Below the pieces are notes generated by a model. The model saw nothing but the letters and a program-made list of their open reading frames with translations. It made no database searches and was not told the origin of the DNA. From contig JAZNGH010000026.1 in the NCBI GenBank assembly GCA_045576335.1, positions 1 to 32,888 of the forward strand: a stretch of 32,888 nt of DNA, in the 5' to 3' direction. A program made the position numbers and the translations under genes. Source of the stretch: Scatosoma sp045576335 (GTDB lineage Bacteria; Bacillota; Clostridia; Christensenellales; Borkfalkiaceae). Positions within the stretch are counted from its first letter, which is position 1, and every line of letters begins with the position of its first letter. Shown here piece after piece: positions 15,068 to 22,742 of the stretch.

Positions 15068-17230
15068 CTATTTGATAAATCGGACTTGAAAGTTCAAATC
15101 AAAGAAATATCGCCCGCCCTGCTTATAAACGTGTGCATACGGATATCCTTTCTTCTCCGAGGCGTCGGGTCTATCAATTTTCGTATTGTTAAATAAATAA
15201 GATTTGAACGATTCGCCGTCTCTCGTATGAAACACTAAAACTTCTCCGTTCTCTTTTGCTACTATATACCCGCCGTTCACTTTATCCCTACCGTCCCACC
15301 GTTCGGAAGCGGTCATACCAGAAAAAGTTGCATATAAAAAATCTTTAATTGCCTTGGGATACAACCAATCGGGATTATGCGTCTTTAACGGATTTATTTT
15401 AATAAGTATATCGCAAATATCCGTAATTTTCGTTTTTTCTCCCTCTTCAAAATAATGAGCCAATATCATTGCGTTAAGAATAGCCTGCATATCGCCTCTT
15501 ACCATTTCAAGATTATCTGCAAAAATCGAATGGTCGCGACCGTGAACAAGTTTGTTCCCTCTGCTTACAACTTCTATGCCGTGCGTTTTTATATAGGATA
15601 TACGAGCCTCTTTATCTTTACCGCCTTGGTTTGTATATAAAGCGTTGATATTATCCATATCTGTATCCGTCATATTTAATAGTTCGTAGACGAACGCGGA
15701 GGCAGGAGCGGTATTAAATAATGTCGCTGGGGATTTTCCTTTTGCTTTAATAGAAAAACCCGCTTTCGAAACGAGTGCCATATTTGGGTCGCGCACTTCC
15801 ATAACGATATCATTTTTTCCACCGTGCAGTCCAAATCGACTTATACTTTTTGCTTTAACTTGCTTTACTTGTGCATTTCTCATAAAGCCTTCCAAGTCAG
15901 GCGTTACCGAAAAAGCGCGCCCAGTTGCGGTATTGATACAATCCAATAAAGCTTCCGCGTTTCGCAAAAAATCCGTAGCGGCAATCCTTGTAACAAGTCT
16001 TTCTTCAAGGTAGATATCTACGGTTGCGCCCGTTCTATACTCTGAAATAACGTCTTTAACTTCCTCTCGGAAAATTTTGATTATTTCCAAATAAGAATGA
16101 ATGTTTTTATTTAAGTTTTCATCTGCTGCATAAATTTTTCCTTCGCCTAAAAGCTTAAATAAAACGTATAATTCTGCCCATTCTCCTCTATTTGCGGTTA
16201 TCATATTGTCCTCTCGCTCTTTTGTCGTAATGGTATTTTTGTTTAAGATTTTTTTGATTTCCAGCGCAATTTCCCTTATTACTGGCACGGTAACGCTATT
16301 GCCAAATTGCTTATATAAATGCACGTCTGCTACGGGTAATTTATAGTCGTCGGGAAAGCCTTGCAACCTCGCCCATTCGCGCGGTGTCATTTTTCTAATC
16401 CCTTCTTTATTGATTTCACCCTTTATATGCGTAGAAGGAATTAAAAGCTGTTGCCTTTTATCGATAATTAAATTACGTTCTCTGCCCATTCCCCCACAAA
16501 CGATGGCGCCCGCCACTTCGTCCAAATCGCGTATCTCATAACCAAAACCGTTGCCCTTTTTCTCGTGACGTGCTTTATGCTTTCGTAAAGTTTCCATATA
16601 ACAATCGCTTAAATAATATTTTGCGTCTACGGGCTGTTCTTCCATAATATCGCGAATACATTTTTCTTTTTTTTGACCCGTCGGAAATCGAAATTCCTCG
16701 GGTGCGATATCTTTTCTAAAAGCAACGATATATATCCGTTCCCGATTTTGCGGTACGCCAAAATTACGGCTATTCAAAATATCCTTAAATACTTTATAAC
16801 CTATTTCTTCCAACGTTTTTATAATAATTGCAAGCGTTCTTCCTTTATCGTGTACGGTCAGACCTTTTACGTTTTCACAAAAAATAACCTTTGGCTTATG
16901 AAGCGCACAAATTCTTGCAACCTCAAAAAATAACGTGCCTCGCGATATTCCTTTATAATCGTCCTTAAATCCTTTTCTGCTTCCCGCCATACTAAAAGCT
17001 TGACAAGGAAATCCCGCCAGACATATATCAAAATCTGGTATATCTTCCTCGGGAATTTTGGTAATATCCCCTGCAACATCAAAATCGTCGCAAAAATTCG
17101 CCTTATAGGTTTTTTGAGCGTAATTATCCCACTCACTAACGAAAACAGTTTTTATTTGCTCTCTAAACGCCTGTTCAAAGCCCAAACGAATGCCGCCGAT
17201 ACCCGCGAATAAATCTATGCTTTTTATCAT
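15068..17230 (-). CDS. Fused type II restriction-modification protein: C5 cytosine methyltransferase + HpaII-family endonuclease
   Basis: 720 residues from the ATG at 17230 (GGGAGA 7 nt upstream). Residues 1 to about 335 are a complete C5-MTase: motif I DLFAGIGGIRLGFEQ, IV GFPCQAFSMAG, VI FCENVKGL, VIII QNRERIYIV, target-recognition region with KARHEKKGNGFGYEI and GGMGRERNL, IX TPREWARLQGFPDDYKL, X YKQFGNSVTVPVI. The target-recognition region resembles M.HpaII (CCGG). Residues 343-720 match a whole HpaII-type endonuclease: GEWAELYVLFKLLGEGKIYAADENL at its start (in pieces), DIVMEV...GFSIKAKGKSPATLFNT, RDKVNGGYIVAKENGEVLVFH, and a C-terminal FDLNFQVRF. No stop codon separates them. The region is visibly more A+T-rich than its neighbours. 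It sits between ruvA and ruvB, suggesting horizontal arrival. Confidence 0.88.
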   Translation of the reverse strand: MIKSIDLFAGIGGIRLGFEQAFREQIKTVFVSEWDNYAQKTYKANFCDDFDVAGDITKIPEEDIPDFDICLAGFPCQAFSMAGSRKGFKDDYKGISRGTLFFEVARICALHKPKVIFCENVKGLTVHDKGRTLAIIIKTLEEIGYKVFKDILNSRNFGVPQNRERIYIVAFRKDIAPEEFRFPTGQKKEKCIRDIMEEQPVDAKYYLSDCYMETLRKHKARHEKKGNGFGYEIRDLDEVAGAIVCGGMGRERNLIIDKRQQLLIPSTHIKGEINKEGIRKMTPREWARLQGFPDDYKLPVADVHLYKQFGNSVTVPVIREIALEIKKILNKNTITTKEREDNMITANRGEWAELYVLFKLLGEGKIYAADENLNKNIHSYLEIIKIFREEVKDVISEYRTGATVDIYLEERLVTRIAATDFLRNAEALLDCINTATGRAFSVTPDLEGFMRNAQVKQVKAKSISRFGLHGGKNDIVMEVRDPNMALVSKAGFSIKAKGKSPATLFNTAPASAFVYELLNMTDTDMDNINALYTNQGGKDKEARISYIKTHGIEVVSRGNKLVHGRDHSIFADNLEMVRGDMQAILNAMILAHYFEEGEKTKITDICDILIKINPLKTHNPDWLYPKAIKDFLYATFSGMTASERWDGRDKVNGGYIVAKENGEVLVFHTRDGESFKSYLFNNTKIDRPDASEKKGYPYAHVYKQGGRYFFDLNFQVRFIK
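16204..16214 (-). promoter_or_regulatory. Internal Shine-Dalgarno and ATG at the methyltransferase/endonuclease junction
   Basis: On the complement, AGAGG (16210-16214) is followed by five bases and an in-frame ATG (16202-16204) that begins MITANRGEWAEL, exactly where the endonuclease should start. Ribosomes could begin here and make a free 378-residue endonuclease, close to the size of HpaII, in addition to the fusion. Whether it is used cannot be told from sequence. Confidence 0.5.
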
Positions 17231-17246
17231 AGTATTTCTCCCGTTT

Positions 17247-17852
17247 TTATATACCGCCTTGCAACGCCTTGCGGATAACCTCTTCCACCGTCGTTGCGCC
17301 GTTCTCGCGGGCGCGTTTGACCGCTTGCGCGCTCTCGCTCTTGGTGAAGCCCAAGCCCATAAGCGCAGAAATAGCTTCCTCGTCCTGTGCGGATACGGGC
17401 GCGTTTGCCGCATTTACGGAAAAATCCGTGCCCGACGCGCTCATGACCTCCGCCGCGGAAATCTTGCCGTGCAATTCCAGCACGATTTTCTCCGCCGTCT
17501 TTTTGCCAAGCCCTTTGACCGCGCTCAAACGCTTGACGTCCGCCGTCGCAATCGCTTGCGTAAGCTCGTCCGCCGAAAGCCCCGTCAATACGGCAATGCC
17601 CAGCTTCGGTCCTACGCCCGACACGGACACGATTTTCAAAAACAGCTCCTTTTCGCGCGTGGAAGCGAACCCGAACAGCGTCACGCCGTCCTCTTTTACC
17701 TGTAAATAGGTGTACAGCTCCGCCGTTTCGCCTATCGTCAGCTTTCTGAATGCGCCGCCCGAGCAATAAATCTCGTAACCCACGCCGTTCACCTCTATTA
17801 TCGCCGTTTCGGCGGTCAAGGTCAATACTTTACCTTTCAAATACGCTATCAT
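17247..17852 (-). CDS. ruvA: Holliday junction DNA helicase subunit RuvA
   Basis: 201 residues. Binds the four-way junction as a tetramer and loads RuvB. An N-terminal OB fold (MIAYLKGKV...GVGYEIYC) is followed by two helix-hairpin-helix motifs (VSGVGPKLGIAVLTGL, VKGLGKKTAEKIVLEL). The C-terminal RuvB-contact domain (EEAISALMGLGFTKSESAQAVKRA) is intact. It overlaps ruvC by four bases (ATGA). The restriction-modification gene starts 16 bp downstream. Confidence 0.96.
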   Translation of the reverse strand: MIAYLKGKVLTLTAETAIIEVNGVGYEIYCSGGAFRKLTIGETAELYTYLQVKEDGVTLFGFASTREKELFLKIVSVSGVGPKLGIAVLTGLSADELTQAIATADVKRLSAVKGLGKKTAEKIVLELHGKISAAEVMSASGTDFSVNAANAPVSAQDEEAISALMGLGFTKSESAQAVKRARENGATTVEEVIRKALQGGI

Positions 17853-18481
17853 TTTTCCGTTTCCTCACTTTCCTTTCGAAGGGCTTTTATTTTGGCTATC
17901 CGCGCCGCGCGCCGTCTTTCCGCCTCCGCAATCAGTTGCGCCGCCGCGTCGCCGCCCGTGTTCTTTCCTTTCGTTCTCGTCATATTTCCCACCGCGAACA
18001 GCTCGCCAAAACGGCTCGTGAACGCGTGACACAGCGCAACGCCCAAAGCGTCCGCCGCATCGTCGGGCTTGGGTACGGTTTTGAGCTTTAACAGCGAAGC
18101 TACCACCGTTTGTATCTGTTTTTTATCCGCTTTGCCGTAACCCGTCAACGCCTGTTTTATCTGCATAGGCGTATATTCGTAGAGCTTTCCGCAACGCTTG
18201 ACGCAAGTCAACAGCGCGACGCCGCGGGCGTGGGCGACGGCGATACCCGTCGTGATGTTCTTGGAAAAGAAAAGCTCTTCCATGGCAATCTCGTCGGGGC
18301 GGTATTTATCCAAAAGGCGGGTCAAGCCCTCTTCCAGCATAGCAAGGCGCACGGGCAAGCCCTCTTCCTTGGGCGTAACGACTACGCCGCAATCCACGGC
18401 GCGGCAATTGCCGCGCGCGTCCTTTTCTATCACGCCATAACCCAGCGTTGCAAGCCCCGGGTCTATACCCAAAATAATCAT
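17849..18481 (-). CDS. ruvC: Holliday junction resolvase RuvC
   Basis: 210 residues. Cuts Holliday junctions symmetrically. The four acidic catalytic residues are in place: D7 (GIDPGLATLGYG), E68 (AMEELFF), D141 and D144 (KPDDAADALGVALCHA). A basic, Glu/Arg-rich C-terminal tail of about 40 residues extends beyond the usual ~165-residue core. It is the first gene of the operon; GAGG lies 9 nt before the ATG. Confidence 0.96.
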   Translation of the reverse strand: MIILGIDPGLATLGYGVIEKDARGNCRAVDCGVVVTPKEEGLPVRLAMLEEGLTRLLDKYRPDEIAMEELFFSKNITTGIAVAHARGVALLTCVKRCGKLYEYTPMQIKQALTGYGKADKKQIQTVVASLLKLKTVPKPDDAADALGVALCHAFTSRFGELFAVGNMTRTKGKNTGGDAAAQLIAEAERRRAARIAKIKALRKESEETEK

Positions 18482-18511
18482 CTTTCCCGACCTCTGCCGA
18501 CTATTTATTCC

Positions 18512-18540
18512 ATTATACCGTAAAGAGAGGAAAAAGTCAA
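18512..18540 (-). promoter_or_regulatory. Promoter of the ruvC operon
   Basis: On the complement: TTGACT (18535-18540), 17-nt spacer, TATAAT (18512-18517), about 30 bp upstream of ruvC. It drives ruvC-ruvA-[R-M]-ruvB-queA as far as can be seen. Confidence 0.85.
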
Positions 18541-18554
18541 GTTTCTCTAAATAC

Positions 18555-18568
18555 TTTACCTTGGTTTA
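18555..18568. promoter_or_regulatory. Possible third DtxR-type box
   Basis: TTTACCTTGGTTTA shares the core ACCTTGGTT with the feo operator at 12425-12438 and matches 11 of 14 positions. It lies between the divergent ruvC promoter and the promoter of the 59-residue protein. Weaker symmetry than the feo boxes, so tentative. Confidence 0.3.
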
Positions 18569-18611
18569 TAAAATTTTTTCAAAAAACGCAAAAAAAGTTG
18601 ACAGTAGGGCG

Positions 18612-18639
18612 TTGACAAATAAAAAAAGCGTGGTATACT
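18612..18639 (+). promoter_or_regulatory. Promoter of the small-protein gene
   Basis: TTGACA (18612-18617), 16-nt spacer, TATACT (18634-18639). The predicted start near 18646 gives a leader of about 95 nt. Confidence 0.8.
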
Positions 18640-18645
18640 CTTACT

Positions 18646-18740
18646 CGCGACGGGCGCAAAGCGGTATCCCTCACGCTGTTGCCCCCTTGGTCGGCGCGAT
18701 ACGCTTTTCACGGTTTTTATAAAATTTGGAGGAGAGAGTT
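18646..18740 (+). promoter_or_regulatory. Structured 5' leader of the 59-residue protein
   Basis: AAAGC[G]GTATC (about 18658-18668) pairs with GATACGCTTT (about 18698-18708), leaving one bulged G. Inside, CGCTG pairs with CGGCG. The stem lies upstream of a strong GGAGGAG ribosome binding site, with no T run after it. It may be a regulatory or stabilising structure; I do not recognise a riboswitch consensus. Confidence 0.4.
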
Positions 18741-18920
18741 ATGAAAGCTGTTTTCGTCAAGTTATTGCGTTTGACCCGTTTGGACGTGCTTCTTTTGGGG
18801 CTCGTCGAAAAACTTGCGCTCGGTTTGATCAAGAAATTGACCGCGTGGGCTACCTCCGCGCGCGATTTCCTCGATCGGGTGCAATCCACCCGCGACGGCG
18901 ACGAGCCGACAATCGCTTAA
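18741..18920 (+). CDS. Small Leu/Lys-rich protein of unknown function
   Basis: 59 residues: MKAVFVKLLRLTRLDVLLLG, then an amphipathic VEKLALGLIKKLTAWATSA and a charged tail ending DGDEPTIA. GGAGGAG lies 7 nt before the ATG, and a promoter and terminator bracket the gene, so it is very probably expressed. The alternating hydrophobic/basic pattern suggests an amphipathic or membrane-surface helix. Not recognised; a ferredoxin gene converges from the right. Confidence 0.7.
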   Translation: MKAVFVKLLRLTRLDVLLLGLVEKLALGLIKKLTAWATSARDFLDRVQSTRDGDEPTIA

Positions 18921-18926
18921 AAATAA

Positions 18927-18958
18927 CCGACCGAGCGTTCGTTCACGCTCGGTCGGTA
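18927..18958. terminator. Terminator between the small protein and ferredoxin genes
   Basis: A perfect 13-bp stem: ACCGACCGAGCGT with ACGCTCGGTCGGT around a six-base loop. The T-rich tract is better on the complement, so it serves the ferredoxin gene best, but it also follows the small-protein stop codon closely. Confidence 0.82.
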
Positions 18959-18964
18959 CTTCGT

Positions 18965-19135
18965 TTAGTTTTCCTTGATTGCGCCGACGGGGCATCCGTC
19001 TTCGCACGCGCCGCAATCAACGCATTCGTCGCTGATTACGTAGATACCGTTGTCGCCCAAGGAAATCGCGCCTACGGGGCAGGTGTCCGCGCACGCGCCG
19101 CAAGCGACGCATTCATCCGTGATAACGTGTGCCAT
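18965..19135 (-). CDS. 2[4Fe-4S] ferredoxin
   Basis: 56 residues, a typical clostridial ferredoxin. Two cluster motifs, CVACGACADTCPVGAI (from residue 9) and CVDCGACEDGCPVGAI (from residue 38), each hold the C-x2-C-x2-C...CP pattern. The two cysteine sets cross-ligate two [4Fe-4S] clusters. It carries low-potential electrons for fermentative enzymes. GGAGGT sits 9 nt before the ATG. Confidence 0.96.
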   Translation of the reverse strand: MAHVITDECVACGACADTCPVGAISLGDNGIYVISDECVDCGACEDGCPVGAIKEN

Positions 19136-19163
19136 AATTATTACCTCCGATGATTTTTTCTTT

Positions 19164-19192
19164 ATTATATCATATTTTTATAAATTAGTAAA
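19164..19192 (-). promoter_or_regulatory. Ferredoxin promoter
   Basis: On the complement: TTTACT (19187-19192), 17-nt spacer, TATAAT (19164-19169), with TG one base upstream of the -10 box. Confidence 0.78.
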
Positions 19193-19246
19193 CAAATTCG
19201 CGGCACTCTTTTCTTGCTTTTCGCAAAAAATTTTTACCAAATCCGA

Positions 19247-20389
19247 TTATCCCCGTAAACGGTTGACCGTTTCCACCAAGAGCCTCGCCGCGCAAAGCAG
19301 CTCTTCCTCCGTGTTGTTTTTGCCGAGGCTTATACGCACGCTCTCCTTTGCCTCCCGTTCCGTCAGTCCCATTGCCGTCAATACGTGGCTGGGCTTTACC
19401 GACGCGCTCGCGCAAGCAGACCCCGCCGCCATGTGTACGCCCTTTAAGTCCATTCCGTACAAAAGTGCGGTGTTTTCCACGCCCGCAAAACGCAAATTGA
19501 GCACGGACGGCAAAGCGTTTTCGCTATCACCGTTGCGCGTTACGCCGTCGAGAGCGGAAAGCTCTTTCATAAACAATTCGGACAAGCGGGCAAGCTTTTC
19601 CTTGTTCTCCTCCCGTTCCTTGCACGATTTTTCGTACGCCGCCGCAAGACCCACGATCGCGGGAACGTTGAGCGTTCCCCCGCGCAAGCCGCGCTCCTGT
19701 TCGCCGCCGCCTATCAGCTTTTCCACGCGCACGCCGTTTTTGATATACAGCGCACCCGCGCCCTTCGGTCCGTAAAATTTGTGTCCCGAAATACTTATCA
19801 TATCCGCGCCCGTTTCTTTCACGTCGATTTTTTCGTAAGGCGCAAGCTGTACCGCGTCCGTGAGAAACAGCGCGCCGTGCGCGTGCGCGATTTCGCAAAT
19901 TTCCTTGATCGGCTGCAAAACGCCCGTTTCGTTGTTCGCGCTCATCACGCAAACCAAAGCCGTGTGCTCGTCAATCGCCGCTTTTACGGCGTTGATCTCG
20001 ACCCTGCCCCCCGCGTTTACGGGGAGATAGGCAATTTCAAAGCCCTCTTTTTCCAGCGTTTGCGCCGCGAACAATGCGGCGTGATGCTCGATAGCAGAAA
20101 CGAGCACGCGGGTTTTACCCGCCTTGCGCTTGGCGCGCGCGCCGCCGAGAATTGCCCAGTTGTCCGCTTCCGTGCCACCCGAGGTGAAATAAATTTCGTT
20201 GGGTGAAGCGTTCAAAAGCGTTGCAAGGGTATCCCGCGCGAAATCGACCGCGCTCATAGCTTTACGGCCCAAGGCGTGGGGAGAATCGGCGTTGCCGAAA
20301 TTTTCCGTGAAATACGGGAGCATTTTCTGCAAAACCCCGTTATCCAGCGGCGTCGTCGCCGCGTGATCTAAATAAATACTCTTTTCCAT
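19247..20389 (-). CDS. Cysteine desulfurase (NifS/IscS family)
   Basis: 380 residues from the ATG at 20389. A PLP enzyme that takes sulfur from cysteine for Fe-S clusters or tRNA thiolation. Motifs: LDHAATTPLD at the start, TSGGTEADN (69-77), the PLP lysine K204 in ISGHKFYGPKGAG, RGGTLNVP, and the catalytic C326 in AAGSACASAS. The long loop after the cysteine places it with IscS/NifS rather than SufS. No iscU or other partner lies next to it, so the gene symbol is left open. A consensus promoter ends six bases before this ATG and there is no Shine-Dalgarno sequence, so the mRNA should begin at the A of the ATG. Confidence 0.93.
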   Translation of the reverse strand: MEKSIYLDHAATTPLDNGVLQKMLPYFTENFGNADSPHALGRKAMSAVDFARDTLATLLNASPNEIYFTSGGTEADNWAILGGARAKRKAGKTRVLVSAIEHHAALFAAQTLEKEGFEIAYLPVNAGGRVEINAVKAAIDEHTALVCVMSANNETGVLQPIKEICEIAHAHGALFLTDAVQLAPYEKIDVKETGADMISISGHKFYGPKGAGALYIKNGVRVEKLIGGGEQERGLRGGTLNVPAIVGLAAAYEKSCKEREENKEKLARLSELFMKELSALDGVTRNGDSENALPSVLNLRFAGVENTALLYGMDLKGVHMAAGSACASASVKPSHVLTAMGLTEREAKESVRISLGKNNTEEELLCAARLLVETVNRLRG

Positions 20390-20395
20390 ACCGTA

Positions 20396-20424
20396 ATTAT
20401 ACGCTTTTTGCGCGGGATTGTCAA
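20396..20424 (-). promoter_or_regulatory. Consensus promoter giving a leaderless cysteine desulfurase mRNA
   Basis: On the complement: TTGACA (20419-20424), 17-nt spacer, TATAAT (20396-20401), then six bases and ATG. Position +1 coincides with the A of the start codon. Confidence 0.9.
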
Positions 20425-20505
20425 TAAAAAGCCGTATTTCAACGGCTGTCAAAGCGGTTTTTTGAAAAATTTTCCTTTTTTCGGCAACTTTTTTTCAAAA
20501 ACCCC

Positions 20506-20578
20506 TTGAAATTTCAATGAAGATATATTATAATAGTACAAACTTTTCGGGCGGAAGTAGTTTTCCCCGTCCGAGGGG
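20506..20578 (+). promoter_or_regulatory. Promoter and leader hairpin of the EF-G-like gene
   Basis: TTGAAA (20506-20511), 17-nt spacer, TATAAT (20529-20534). The leader then folds into a 12-bp stem containing several G-U pairs (20543-20554 with 20567-20578), about 40 bp before the start codon. No T run follows, so it is not a terminator. It may stabilise the mRNA. Confidence 0.7.
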
Positions 20579-20615
20579 TAATAAAAAATTTTAATCACAA
20601 AGGGGGATTATTATT

Positions 20616-22673
20616 ATGAAGTATCAGGGAGAACGCATCCGCAACATTGCGGTGGTAGGTCACAGCGGCGAGGGTAAAACGACGCTTTGCGAGGCTATGC
20701 TTTTCAACGGCGGCGCAATCGACAGACAGGGTAAGGTTTTGGACGGCACGACCGTTTCCGATTTCGACGACCTTGAAAAAGCAAAAAAGATGTCTATCTA
20801 CACCTCTTGCTCCTACCTCGTATGGAAAGACGTCAAGATAAACCTGCTCGATTTGCCCGGGTATTACGATTTTGAGGGCGAAAGAAACGAGGGCTTACGC
20901 GCGGCGGGCGGCGCATTGCTCGTTATCGGCGCAAACGGCGTTTTGCCTATCGGCGCGCAATCCATCGTCGATTATTGCTTGAAGCTGGGTAAACCCCTCA
21001 TCATCTTTATCAACGGTATGGACAAAGAACACGCCGATTATCTCGGTACGGTGCAGGCGTTGCGCGCAAAGTATGCGGGTAAGCTCGCGCCCATTCAAAT
21101 CCCTATTATGGAAAACGGGAAGATGCAAGGCTGTATCAACGCGCTCCAAGAACGCGCGTATCTGTTCAAGGAAAACGGACCGCAGGAAATTCCTATCCCC
21201 GACGATATGAAGGGTCAAGTAGAGGAAATGAAAGCCAGCCTTATGGAAACGGCGGCGGAAAACGACGAGTTCTTGCTCGATAAGTATTTCGAATCGGGCG
21301 AGCTGACCCGCGAGGAGACCATTCACGGTATTCGGCTTGGTATCGCTTCCGTCAATACCATTCCCGTTATGGCAGGCTCGGCACTTCAAAACCGCGGCGT
21401 CATCAACCTTTTGAACGAAATCGTGACCTATATGCCCCAAGCGCGCGAGCGTTTGAATACCATGGCGGACGATTTGCAAAACGACCGCGTTATCTCGCTT
21501 CGTACGGACGAGGACGCGCCCTTTGCCGCACAGGTGTTTAAGACCGTAATCGACCCCTTCTCGGGCAAACTCTCTTATATCAAGAGCTTCCGCGGGGTAT
21601 TAAAGAGCGGTTCGACCGTTTGGAACGCCAACACCGAATGTGAAGAGCGTATCGGTCAGGTATATTTGCTCCGCGGCAAGAAAATGGAGCCGGTGGACGA
21701 GTTGGGTGCAGGTGATATCGGTGCGGTCAACAAGCTCGGTAACACGAATACGGGCGACACCTTATGCGATATGAACGCAAAAGTGCGCTTCACCCCTATC
21801 TATTTCCCCAAGCCCACGCTGTTTATGTCCGTGACCTCGGAAAAGAAAGGCGAAGAGGACAAAGTGTTTGCAGGGCTTACAAAATTGCGTGAAGAGGATT
21901 ACACCTTCTCCGTAGAAAAGAACAGCGAAACGGGCGAGCTGCTCCTTGGCGGTCAGGGCGATATTCAGTTGGAAACGATCGTTAAAAAGGTCAAGGCGCG
22001 TTACGGCGTAGACGTGAAGCTTTCCACGCCGAAGGTTGCTTACCGCGAGACCATTCGCGGCAACGCCGAAGCGGAAGGCAAGCACAAGAAGCAATCGGGC
22101 GGACACGGTCAGTACGGACACGTTAAAATCCGTTTCTCGCCCTGCGAAGAGGATTTCCTCTTTGAAGAAGAGGTCGTGGGCGGTGCAGTACCCAAAAACT
22201 ACTTCCCCGCCGTTGAAAAGGGCTTGCGCGAGTGTATGAGCGAAGGACCTTTGGCTGGCTATCCCGTAGTGGGTGTGAAGGCGGTGCTTTACGACGGAAG
22301 CTATCACGACGTGGACTCCAACGAGCTTTCGTTTAAGATGGCGGCTTCGATCGCTTATAAAGAAGGCTTGAAGAACGCAAAACCCGTGCTTTTAGAGCCG
22401 ATTCACCGTTTGAAAATCTCCGTTCCCAGCGATTATCTCGGCGACGTTATGGGCGACATCAACAAACGCCGCGGACGCATTATGGGTACGGATGCAGAGG
22501 GCGACAATTCCATTATTACCGCGGAAATTCCCCTTGCGGAGATTATGGAATATACTATGGAGCTTCGCTCCCTTACCCGCGGCAGCGGCAAGTTCGTTTC
22601 CGAGTTCCTTGCGTACGAGGAAGTGCCGTTCGCGCTCGTGGATAAAATCGTAGCGGACGCGCGGAAAGAATAA
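20616..22673 (+). CDS. EF-G-like translation GTPase (EF-G2 type)
   Basis: 685 residues with the full EF-G layout: G domain, domain II, III, IV and V. G1 reads GHSGEGKTT, G3 DLPGYYDF and G4 NGMD, all differing from canonical EF-G (AHIDAGKTT, DTPGH, NKMD). The catalytic histidine position after DxPG is tyrosine. This is the pattern of the EF-G-2 paralogue group, which is not the main translocase. Domain IV has SGGHGQYGHVKI and domain V ends normally. Probable role: an accessory ribosome-associated GTPase; the precise step is not known. GGGGG lies 8-10 nt before the ATG. Confidence 0.88.
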   Translation: MKYQGERIRNIAVVGHSGEGKTTLCEAMLFNGGAIDRQGKVLDGTTVSDFDDLEKAKKMSIYTSCSYLVWKDVKINLLDLPGYYDFEGERNEGLRAAGGALLVIGANGVLPIGAQSIVDYCLKLGKPLIIFINGMDKEHADYLGTVQALRAKYAGKLAPIQIPIMENGKMQGCINALQERAYLFKENGPQEIPIPDDMKGQVEEMKASLMETAAENDEFLLDKYFESGELTREETIHGIRLGIASVNTIPVMAGSALQNRGVINLLNEIVTYMPQARERLNTMADDLQNDRVISLRTDEDAPFAAQVFKTVIDPFSGKLSYIKSFRGVLKSGSTVWNANTECEERIGQVYLLRGKKMEPVDELGAGDIGAVNKLGNTNTGDTLCDMNAKVRFTPIYFPKPTLFMSVTSEKKGEEDKVFAGLTKLREEDYTFSVEKNSETGELLLGGQGDIQLETIVKKVKARYGVDVKLSTPKVAYRETIRGNAEAEGKHKKQSGGHGQYGHVKIRFSPCEEDFLFEEEVVGGAVPKNYFPAVEKGLRECMSEGPLAGYPVVGVKAVLYDGSYHDVDSNELSFKMAASIAYKEGLKNAKPVLLEPIHRLKISVPSDYLGDVMGDINKRRGRIMGTDAEGDNSIITAEIPLAEIMEYTMELRSLTRGSGKFVSEFLAYEEVPFALVDKIVADARKE

Positions 22674-22691
22674 TCTTTTCGCGGGAAAGTA

Positions 22692-22728
22692 GAAAAGCTT
22701 TCGGAATTCCCCCTTCCGAAAGCTTTTC
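22692..22728 (+). terminator. Hairpin after the EF-G-like gene
   Basis: GAAAAGCTTTCGGAA and its exact complement form a 15-bp stem around a 7-base loop. The following sequence (GTAATATCTT) is a poor T run, so termination may be incomplete and let transcription continue into the PAP2 gene. Confidence 0.7.
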
Positions 22729-22742
22729 GTAATATCTTGACA

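Noticed and set aside
15068..17230. Avoidance of CCGG in the window because of the HpaII-like system
   Set aside because: CCGG occurs several times (for example near 2656, 6218 and 14205), so strong avoidance is not evident; no count was made.
17227..17766. Leftward 179-codon frame within ruvA in another phase
   Set aside because: Overlaps an intact ruvA; Arg/Gly-rich and without a ribosome binding site.
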